DNA from: an uncultured bacterium
GTDB lineage: Bacteria > Desulfobacterota > WTBG01
DNA length: 6,290 bases
Direction of reading: 5' to 3'
Assembly: GCA_938024025.1 (NCBI GenBank)
Contig: CALJBY010000300.1
Span: 1 to 6,290, forward strand
Each line of letters starts with the position of its first letter. The stretch's first letter is position 1. Of this stretch, positions 1 to 4,952 are shown piece after piece. Both the position numbers and the translations under genes were made by a program. The notes beneath the pieces are model-generated. The model had not been told where the DNA came from. It saw only the letters and a list, made by a program, of their open reading frames with translations, and searched no databases.

Positions 1-674
1 CCGAAAATGAGCAGCCCTCTCTCATCTCCTCTGAACGGCTCAATAATGAGCCGTCCGATTGCATAGAGAAGGGTATAGAGCCAGATGATTTGGCCGTCTC
101 CTCTCTTATACTTTCTGAAGCTTATCAGTATGACAAAAACAATCAGTGCCTTGAGTGACGCGTAGAGCTGGGTAGGGTGAAGGGGTATGCCTACTTTAGC
201 CAGACTGTGGGGGTGGTTAAAGACAACTGACCAGGGGAGCATGGCTGCATTCCCGTAACAGCAACCTGCAAAAAAACATCCGATCCGTCCGAAAACCTCC
301 CCGAGAGCTAAACCCGGCGCCAGGAGATCACACGTTTTTAAGAAGGGTAAGTGTCGTCGCTTAAGGTATACAAAGCAGGTGGCAAAAGCAAAGAGAAAAC
401 CACCATAGAAGACTAAACCACCACGCCAAATCATTACCATCTCAAAAGGGTATTGCCAGTAGTAGTGTGGATTGAGCAGGATATAGAAAACGCGAGATCC
501 TATAATCGCAGCAATGAGGAGGTAAAAAGCGAGGTCAAGTATCTGCTGTTGGTCGTAGTTTTGTTTCTTGGCATCATGTGATATCAGCAGTATTCCCAAC
601 AGCGCTCCCAGTGCGATGCACACACCGTAGGTGTGAATGGTAAAGGTACCTATTGTCAATAAGTCTGGGAACAT
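1..674 (-). CDS. lgt: Prolipoprotein diacylglyceryl transferase Lgt (3' end cut by window edge)
   Basis: Lgt is an inner-membrane enzyme that transfers diacylglycerol from phosphatidylglycerol to the lipobox cysteine of prolipoproteins, the first step of lipoprotein maturation. The frame is open from an ATG at 674 to the window edge, giving 224 complete codons; the family is usually about 260-290 residues, so a C-terminal tail of a few dozen residues is missing. The N-terminus (MFPDLLTIGTFTIHTYG) is typical. Visible motifs are WRGGLVFYGG (residues 83-92), the signature GRIGCFFAGCCYG (129-141), HPTQLYAS (166-173) and GRLIIEPFRGDERG (207-220). Several hydrophobic segments fit a polytopic protein. 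Relative to E. coli Lgt, His103 aligns with Tyr90 and Asn146 with Cys133, a variant I believe is common outside Enterobacteria. The gene lies downstream of ileS-lspA on the same strand, so lipoprotein modification and signal cleavage are encoded together. The start is supported by GAGGTG just upstream. The identification is very secure. Confidence 0.96.
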   Translation of the reverse strand, partial: MFPDLLTIGTFTIHTYGVCIALGALLGILLISHDAKKQNYDQQQILDLAFYLLIAAIIGSRVFYILLNPHYYWQYPFEMVMIWRGGLVFYGGFLFAFATCFVYLKRRHLPFLKTCDLLAPGLALGEVFGRIGCFFAGCCYGNAAMLPWSVVFNHPHSLAKVGIPLHPTQLYASLKALIVFVILISFRKYKRGDGQIIWLYTLLYAIGRLIIEPFRGDERGLLIF

Positions 675-676
675 AA

Positions 677-682
677 CACCTC
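677..682 (-). promoter_or_regulatory. Ribosome binding site of lgt
   Basis: On the minus strand GAGGTG lies 2 nt before the ATG at 674 (GAGG core 4 nt before it). It is a good match to the anti-Shine-Dalgarno sequence, although the spacing is short. It supports the chosen lgt start and gives lgt its own initiation site after the long lspA-lgt gap. Confidence 0.6.
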
Positions 683-689
683 ATAACTA

Positions 690-735
690 CTGCAGCACAA
701 AGAACGTAGAGCACCCGTTTACGTTGTGCGTGCAG
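690..735 (-). repeat. Imperfect inverted repeat (long bulged hairpin) in the lspA-lgt gap
   Basis: Three 5-bp blocks pair in order. CTGCA at 690-694 pairs with TGCAG at 731-735, GCACA at 695-699 with TGTGC at 725-729, and ACGTA at 704-708 with TACGT at 720-724. The bulges are AAGA (700-703) and a single G (730), and the apical loop is about 11 nt. In the mRNA this stem would end about 7 nt upstream of the lgt Shine-Dalgarno sequence. There is no U-tract after it, so it is not a classic terminator. It could modulate lgt translation, mark a processing site or be a protein-binding palindrome; the role is inference. Confidence 0.5.
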
Positions 736-802
736 TGTCGATCATGGAAGGAAAAAACTGCCTCGTCCGTTTGAAAGGTTTTATTCGCTTTCTGGTGAAC
801 CG

Positions 803-1300
803 CTACGGTGACGGAAACTTTTTTGTTAGTAATCCGATAACGAGTAAGACTAATCCGGTGGATATAGCAGCGTCAGCAGCGTTAAAAGCTGGCCAGTGAT
901 AATGATACCAATGGAGATCAAGAAAATCGACGACCTCTCCCCATCGTATTCTATCTATGAGATTTCCAATGGCACCACCGAGAATAAGGGAAAGGGTGAT
1001 GGTTGGATAGAGCAGCTTGTCTTTTACACTGCTCAATAAATAAAAGATAAATGATATGGCAATTAACGATGTGACGATAAGTACAATTGTTTGTGTTCCA
1101 CTTCCCTGCTCTGAAAAGAGACCAAAGGCTATACCTCTGTTTCTGGTGTGAACGAGGTCAAAAAAGTTCTTTATGACCGTTAAGGAGTGATGGAGCGCAA
1201 AGGATTGTATGATCAGGTATTTTGTATATTGGTCAATAGTAATGACGATCAGTGCTACAATGGTACTAATGAGGTACTTCCTGTTTCTCAGTGCTTCCAT
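803..1300 (-). CDS. lspA: Lipoprotein signal peptidase LspA (signal peptidase II)
   Basis: LspA is an inner-membrane aspartyl protease that removes the signal peptide of diacylglyceryl-modified prolipoproteins, acting after Lgt. The ATG at 1300 gives 165 residues, the usual family length. Visible motifs are DQYTK (residues 23-27), the NRGIAFG block (54-60), GNLIDRIRWGEVVDF (112-126) and FNAADAAI (139-146). The predicted catalytic aspartates are Asp116 and Asp143. Four hydrophobic stretches, near 9-32, 71-90, 96-113 and 146-158, fit the four-helix topology. The frame stays open upstream to 1468, but that extension overlaps the ileS C-terminus in another frame and does not resemble LspA, so the internal ATG is preferred. 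It starts 10 nt after the ileS stop with no convincing Shine-Dalgarno sequence, suggesting translational coupling to ileS. The C-terminus ends at a TAG at 803-805. Confidence 0.97.
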   Translation of the reverse strand: MEALRNRKYLISTIVALIVITIDQYTKYLIIQSFALHHSLTVIKNFFDLVHTRNRGIAFGLFSEQGSGTQTIVLIVTSLIAISFIFYLLSSVKDKLLYPTITLSLILGGAIGNLIDRIRWGEVVDFLDLHWYHYHWPAFNAADAAISTGLVLLVIGLLTKKFPSP

Positions 1301-1310
1301 GATAATTCGG

Positions 1311-4103
1311 CTATGATTGTTTGATGACTTGTGCACACCGGTGGCACAGTGTTGGACGGTCCTGATCGTGGCCCACGCTCTCACTGTATTTCCAGCACCG
1401 TTCGCACTTGTCGGCGGCGGTTCTTGAGACGGTAAGGTGAAGGCTTTCCAGAGCGGCATCAAGGTCAAGGTCGGTGTCCTGAGACTGCTTAGCCAGAGTA
1501 ACTTTTGAGACGATGAAGAGGTCTTCCAATAGTTCCTGGCAGTCTTTAAGAAAGTGGAATAAGGGATCAGGAGCTTCGAGTGTCACTTCTGCCTCCAATG
1601 AGTTCCCGATGACCTTTTCTGCGCGTTTTTCTTCGAGCACTTTTAAAACCAGTGTTCTTACCTGAAAGAGTCTTTGCCACTTTTCATGGAGCTGCGGATT
1701 GGAGTATGCGGGATCAAGTTCGGGGAAGCTTGCAAGGTGCACACTTTCCTCCCGCTCTCTTTCAGGAGGGAGGTATTTCCACAACTCTTCAGCGGTAAAT
1801 GGTAAAATGGGGGCCATCAGTTTTGTCAGTGTGGTGAGAATGGAGTAAAAGGTGGTTTGACTTGCTTTCCGTGAAGGACAGTCAGTGGAGGAGCAGTAGA
1901 GCTTGTCTTTTAAGATATCAAGATAAATGGCACTCATATCAGTGACACAGAAGTTGTGTAACAGATGATAGATAGTATGGAACTCAAAAGATGAATAGGC
2001 CTGGAGTACTTTGGCGGTAAGATGGTAGAGCTTATGGAGTGCCCAGCGATCAATCTCTGCTAAATCGTGATAGGCTTCTTTGTGGCTGCCGGGATCAAAG
2101 TCATGGAGGTTTCCCAGGAGAAAACGGGAGGTATTTCTGATCTTTCGATATGATTCGGAAAGCCGCTTTAGGATTTCATCTGAAATTCTGATATCTTCTC
2201 TGTAGTCCTCTGATGCAACCCACAGTCGAAGCACTTCAACCCCGTAGGCGTTGATCACCTTCTCCGGTGCTATTACATTTCCCTTGGACTTGGCCATTTT
2301 TTCACCCTTACCGTCGACAACAAAGCCATGGGTTAAGACCGACCGGTACGGTGCCTGATTTCGTGTTTCTACCGAGGTAAGAAGGGAACTGTGAAACCAC
2401 CCCCGGTGCTGATCATTTCCCTCCAGGTAGAGGTCAGCCGGGTAGGAAAGGGACTCTGTTTTTTCTAACACAGCTGCATAGCTGACACCTGAATCGAACC
2501 ATACATCGAGTATGTCCTTTTCCTTCTCGAAGTGACTATCGCCACACTGGGGGCAGCAGGTATGGGGGGGTAAGAGACGGGAGGCATCTTCAGAGAACCA
2601 GAGATCAACACCCTGTTGTTCAAAAGCATTTGCAACGTGTTCAATGATCTCCTGGTTTACCACGGTGTGGTTACACTGTTTACAGTAAAATACAGGAATG
2701 GGCACTCCCCAGGACCGCTGACGTGAAATACACCAGTCGGGTCGATTTTCCACCATCCCGTAAATCCTCTCTTTCCCCCAGGGTGGTATCCAGGTAACCT
2801 TCATAATTTCTTTGAGCGCTTTATCCCTGAGGTTGTTACTATCCATAGAAATAAACCACTGTTCGGTAGCTCGAAAAACGATGGGGTTCTTGCACCTCCA
2901 GCAGTGGGGGTAGGAATGGGTGACGGTCTCTTCTTTCAACAGTGCGTTGACTTCTTTGAGTTTTTGATTGACGGCGGTGTTGGCTTTAAATACAAACATA
3001 CCTGCAAAAAAGTCCACGTCTGGGGTAAATTTGCCGTCGTCATCTACGGGGGTATAGATGTCAAGGTTGTATCTGAGTCCTGCTTCGTAGTCTTCCTGTC
3101 CGTGTCCCGGCGCGGTGTGAACGCAACCCGTTCCTGCTTCCAGGGTAACGTGGTCGCCTACTATGAGCAGGGAATCCCGGTCGATGAAGGGATGACGGCA
3201 GGTAAGTCCTTCAAGGAGTGCTCCGGGGAAGGTGTCGAGAATCTGGTACTGCTCGATGTCCAATGCCGCCAGGGTTTTCGGGAGTAACCCTTCAGCAATG
3301 ATGTAGACTTCGTCCTCTACCTCCACTGCCGCATAGGTAAAGTCGGGATGGAAGCTGATAGCAAGATTTGCGGGAAGCGTCCAGGGAGTCGTTGTCCAAA
3401 TGACGACAGATACCGTTTTGCCTTTGAGCGCAGATATCTTTTCACCCACGTTTGAAAGCACGGGAAACTTGACATAAATGGAAGGAGAGGATGCATCTTT
3501 GTATTCCACTTCCGCTTCTGCTAGAGCAGTCCGGCAGGAGGCACACCACTGGATCGGCCTTTTCCTCTTGTAGATGCTGTTGGTGGCGGCAAACTTACCG
3601 AATTCCCTTACAATTGTCGCCACATAGCTCTTGTTCATGGTCAGATAGGGGTGTTCCCATTCTCCGAATACACCGAGCCGTTTAAATTCTTTTCTCTGGA
3701 TGTCCACAAAGCTCTGAGCATACTGACGGCAGAGTTCCCTCTTCTCTGGGATCGAAACCGATTGCTTTTTTGCCCCCAGCTCTTTATCGACCTGATGTTC
3801 TATGGGAAGGCCATGACAGTCCCATCCCGGCACATAGCCACTTCTATAGCCTGCCATGGTCTTGGACTTAATGATCATGTCCTTCAAGATTTTGTTTAAG
3901 GCGGTGCCGAGATGGATATGTCCATTGGCGTAGGGAGGACCATCATGGAGGATGAACTTTTTCCGGTTCAGGGTAGACGCTTTGATTTTTCCATAGATAT
4001 CCGTTTCCTCCCACTCTTTCAGGATTTCAGGCTCCCTTCGTATAAGGTTGGCCTTCATGGGAAAATCGGTTTGGGGTAGATTGAGCGTATCCTTGTAATT
4101 CAT
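1311..4103 (-). CDS. ileS: Isoleucyl-tRNA synthetase IleS
   Basis: IleS is a cytoplasmic class I synthetase that charges tRNA(Ile) and edits misactivated valine. The ATG at 4103 gives 930 residues, normal for bacterial IleS, with the typical start MNYKDTLNLPQTDFPMKANL. The HIGH-type site is in PPYANGHIHLGTALNKILKD (residues 56-75), reading HLGT at 64-67. Next come GWDCHGLPIE (93-102) and the CP1 editing domain with WTTTPWTLPANLA (236-248) and GTGCVHTAPGHGQEDY (324-339), where Asp338 matches the conserved editing aspartate. DVWFDSG is at 533-539 and the KMSKS-type loop KMAKS at 602-606. A C-terminal zinc finger uses Cys900, Cys903, Cys920 and Cys923. Other cysteine pairs (401/404, 474/477, 517/520) suggest extra zinc-ribbon elements in the core. 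The frame stays open 70 codons upstream, but that part is unlike IleS and the start has TAAGGT 7 nt before it. The gene leads an operon-like run with lspA. Confidence 0.98.
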   Translation of the reverse strand: MNYKDTLNLPQTDFPMKANLIRREPEILKEWEETDIYGKIKASTLNRKKFILHDGPPYANGHIHLGTALNKILKDMIIKSKTMAGYRSGYVPGWDCHGLPIEHQVDKELGAKKQSVSIPEKRELCRQYAQSFVDIQRKEFKRLGVFGEWEHPYLTMNKSYVATIVREFGKFAATNSIYKRKRPIQWCASCRTALAEAEVEYKDASSPSIYVKFPVLSNVGEKISALKGKTVSVVIWTTTPWTLPANLAISFHPDFTYAAVEVEDEVYIIAEGLLPKTLAALDIEQYQILDTFPGALLEGLTCRHPFIDRDSLLIVGDHVTLEAGTGCVHTAPGHGQEDYEAGLRYNLDIYTPVDDDGKFTPDVDFFAGMFVFKANTAVNQKLKEVNALLKEETVTHSYPHCWRCKNPIVFRATEQWFISMDSNNLRDKALKEIMKVTWIPPWGKERIYGMVENRPDWCISRQRSWGVPIPVFYCKQCNHTVVNQEIIEHVANAFEQQGVDLWFSEDASRLLPPHTCCPQCGDSHFEKEKDILDVWFDSGVSYAAVLEKTESLSYPADLYLEGNDQHRGWFHSSLLTSVETRNQAPYRSVLTHGFVVDGKGEKMAKSKGNVIAPEKVINAYGVEVLRLWVASEDYREDIRISDEILKRLSESYRKIRNTSRFLLGNLHDFDPGSHKEAYHDLAEIDRWALHKLYHLTAKVLQAYSSFEFHTIYHLLHNFCVTDMSAIYLDILKDKLYCSSTDCPSRKASQTTFYSILTTLTKLMAPILPFTAEELWKYLPPEREREESVHLASFPELDPAYSNPQLHEKWQRLFQVRTLVLKVLEEKRAEKVIGNSLEAEVTLEAPDPLFHFLKDCQELLEDLFIVSKVTLAKQSQDTDLDLDAALESLHLTVSRTAADKCERCWKYSESVGHDQDRPTLCHRCAQVIKQS

Positions 4104-4110
4104 GTGTCGA

Positions 4111-4116
4111 ACCTTA
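4111..4116 (-). promoter_or_regulatory. Ribosome binding site of ileS
   Basis: The minus strand reads TAAGGT, with the AAGG core 8 nt before the ATG at 4103. It decides the ileS start against the longer in-frame alternatives beginning at 4202 and 4313. Confidence 0.6.
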
Positions 4117-4128
4117 GACGTGCTGTAA

Positions 4129-4146
4129 TTCCTTGCTGTTCCTTGC
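4129..4146. repeat. Short tandem repeat in the ileS leader
   Basis: The octamer TTCCTTGC occurs twice, at 4129-4136 and 4139-4146, with a 10-base period. On the mRNA strand this is GCAAGGAA repeated, a purine-rich motif about 25-45 nt before the ileS start. It may be chance or a duplicated protein-binding or ribosome standby site. Confidence 0.35.
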
Positions 4147-4168
4147 CGCTCGTGAACCCATGAGAGCG
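4147..4168 (-). promoter_or_regulatory. Small hairpin in the ileS leader
   Basis: CGCTC at 4147-4151 pairs with GAGCG at 4164-4168 around a 12-nt loop, inside which TG (4153-4154) can pair with CA (4159-4160). It falls within the leader expected from the candidate ileS promoter. There is no following U-run, so a terminator is unlikely. Confidence 0.3.
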
Positions 4169-4192
4169 CACCGGGAAAATAAGTAGCTACAC

Positions 4193-4220
4193 TAACTAAC
4201 ATATATTTTCTTATTGTCAA
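4193..4220 (-). promoter_or_regulatory. Candidate sigma70-type promoter for ileS
   Basis: The minus strand has a perfect TTGACA -35 hexamer at 4220-4215, followed after 16 nt by TAGTTA (4198-4193), a poor -10. The spacer is AT-rich. Transcription would begin near 4186, giving a leader of about 80 nt before ileS and probably driving the ileS-lspA-lgt run. The -35 match is strong and the -10 match weak, so the exact -10 is uncertain. Confidence 0.45.
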
Positions 4221-4283
4221 GCAGAAAACCTGCTGTCGTTTGGTGTTCTCTGCTTCTGTTGTTCCGATGAGCAATAAAAACGG

Positions 4284-4313
4284 TTGACGAACAGTGGTGT
4301 AAACCTGTACCAT
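4284..4313 (+). promoter_or_regulatory. Candidate promoter for the secreted-protein gene
   Basis: TTGACG at 4284-4289 and TACCAT at 4308-4313, separated by 18 nt, match sigma70 hexamers at five and four of six positions. Transcription would begin near 4320 and leave a long leader of about 135 nt before the start at 4456. This is a weak prediction based only on hexamer matches. Confidence 0.3.
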
Positions 4314-4368
4314 AGTAAAAGAGCAGGCTGATGACCTCTTGAAGGATATTGTATGCAGGATTGGGTGG

Positions 4369-4409
4369 CTCAGGGTGAAGTTCCTTAACGGATCTTCCCC
4401 TTACCTGAG
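4369..4409 (+). promoter_or_regulatory. Nested hairpin in the leader of the secreted-protein gene
   Basis: CTCAGG at 4369-4374 pairs with CCTGAG at 4404-4409, and inside it GAAG at 4377-4380 pairs with CTTC at 4394-4397 around a 13-nt loop. The structure ends about 34 nt before the ribosome site. It could be a leader regulatory or stabilising element. I do not recognise a known riboswitch class. Confidence 0.35.
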
Positions 4410-4442
4410 ATGGTTTAAAGGTCTGAACACTAGCTTTCTACC

Positions 4443-4449
4443 AGAGGAG
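4443..4449 (+). promoter_or_regulatory. Ribosome binding site of the secreted-protein gene
   Basis: AGAGGAG ends 6 nt before the ATG at 4456, a strong and well-spaced Shine-Dalgarno sequence. It selects this ATG rather than the upstream in-frame start at 4339 and places the signal peptide at the N-terminus. Confidence 0.8.
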
Positions 4450-4455
4450 TACGCT

Positions 4456-4836
4456 ATGAAATCTAAAAAACTGCTTGTGTATAGCTTGTCCGTGACCGTT
4501 CTGCTCCTTCTTTCTTCTGGGCAGAGTGGCGCAAAGTCGTTTGAAGAGCATTCAAAAGCGACACAAGGTGGCCTCATTGTTTCATCTGCCGTAGCAAGTG
4601 CACCCTATTTTGTGTCAAAAATGATTTATGCCTTAGGCGGAAGTCTGACGGCGGGTGGTATAAACCTTTTTAGCCTCGGGTTTGCGCAGGAGACGGCTAC
4701 TAAAGTTGGCACGCAGGCAGTCAATGGTGACTGGATTGTTTATCCTGCCATCCTTACAAGAGAACGGTCCATTCAGTTTATCGGTACCGATGAGCCGGTA
4801 ACATCTCCAACCGTAACCATGCTCCAGGAAGGGTAA
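4456..4836 (+). CDS. Small secreted protein of unknown function
   Basis: I do not recognise this family with confidence. From the ATG at 4456 the product has 126 residues. It begins with a Sec-type signal peptide: Lys2, Lys4 and Lys5, a hydrophobic core at about 6-19, and a likely cut after Ala26 in QSGA-KS. The mature part of about 100 residues has no cysteine. Residues 38-77 are small-residue rich and moderately hydrophobic, with GG pairs at 38-39, 61-62 and 67-68, and could form one or two membrane-associated helices. Residues 90-110 (NGDW, IVYPAIL, TRERSIQFIG) look like a compact conserved-type beta segment, and the tail is polar. The strong ribosome site and clear signal peptide argue that it is a real gene. 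It is divergent from ileS and convergent with the polyferredoxin gene, so the context gives no function. The plausible site is the periplasm or envelope. Confidence 0.8.
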   Translation: MKSKKLLVYSLSVTVLLLLSSGQSGAKSFEEHSKATQGGLIVSSAVASAPYFVSKMIYALGGSLTAGGINLFSLGFAQETATKVGTQAVNGDWIVYPAILTRERSIQFIGTDEPVTSPTVTMLQEG

Positions 4837-4848
4837 GCAGTTCCTTTT

Positions 4849-4867
4849 TCCCGGACTGCGTCCGGGA
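4849..4867. terminator. Perfect GC-rich hairpin after the secreted-protein gene
   Basis: TCCCGGAC at 4849-4856 and GTCCGGGA at 4860-4867 form a perfect 8-bp stem with a 3-nt loop, 12 nt after the TAA at 4834-4836. A run of five T precedes the stem on the plus strand instead of following it, so it is not a textbook intrinsic terminator for either strand. A transcript 3' end or RNA-stabilising stem is the likeliest role. Confidence 0.5.
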
Positions 4868-4881
4868 TAGCACAAGGAAAT

Positions 4882-4903
4882 GATAGTCGTTTTGGTGATT
4901 ATC
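4882..4903 (+). repeat. Weak AT-rich hairpin in the convergent gap
   Basis: GATAGTC at 4882-4888 can pair with GATTATC at 4897-4903, including one G-U wobble, around an 8-nt loop. The wobble becomes a C-A mismatch on the minus strand, so the fold favours the plus-strand transcript. It may be chance. Confidence 0.2.
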
Positions 4904-4925
4904 TCGGTTAAAGGCCCTCACAAGC

Positions 4926-4952
4926 AGTTGCCTGCTAAGAAGGCAGGTAGTT
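4926..4952. terminator. Hairpin at the 3' end of the polyferredoxin gene
   Basis: TGCCTGC at 4929-4935 pairs with GCAGGTA at 4943-4949, with one G-U wobble and a 7-nt loop. On the plus strand the stem can be extended by wobbles to 4926 and 4952, overlapping the minus-strand stop codon at 4951-4953. It sits exactly where a transcript end is expected, but no U-tract follows on either strand, so terminator function is tentative. Confidence 0.4.

Larger units (their letters stand above)
4104..4455. other. Divergent intergenic region between ileS and the secreted-protein gene
   Basis: These 352 bases separate two divergently transcribed genes and contain no convincing gene. They hold a candidate minus-strand promoter for ileS, a weaker candidate plus-strand promoter, and ribosome sites at both ends. 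There are also potential leader hairpins on each side and a short tandem repeat close to the ileS start. I looked for a T-box (specifier stem, antiterminator bulge and the usual GGTGG core) ahead of ileS and saw none. The 70 codons of open frame continuous with ileS and the 39 codons continuous with the plus-strand gene look non-coding. Confidence 0.7.

Noticed and set aside
1301..1468. N-terminal extension of LspA by 56 residues
   Set aside because: It overlaps the IleS zinc-finger coding region in another frame and would add a non-hydrophobic leader not found in the family.
2904..3899. Plus-strand open frames opposite ileS
   Set aside because: They are antisense shadows of a clearly coding, well-conserved gene.
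4104..4220. T-box riboswitch controlling ileS
   Set aside because: The leader from the candidate promoter is only about 80 nt and lacks the conserved T-box core, antiterminator and terminator.
4104..4313. N-terminal extension of IleS by 70 residues (or a start at 4202)
   Set aside because: The extension does not resemble IleS, the MNYKDTLNLP start matches the family, TAAGGT precedes it, and the candidate promoter lies inside the extension.
4339..4455. Longer start for the plus-strand secreted protein
   Set aside because: The added 39 residues would bury the signal peptide, and the strong AGAGGAG site points to the ATG at 4456.
4633..4875. 80-residue minus-strand open frame
   Set aside because: It lies antisense to the secreted-protein gene, has no family resemblance and no supporting ribosome site that I can see.
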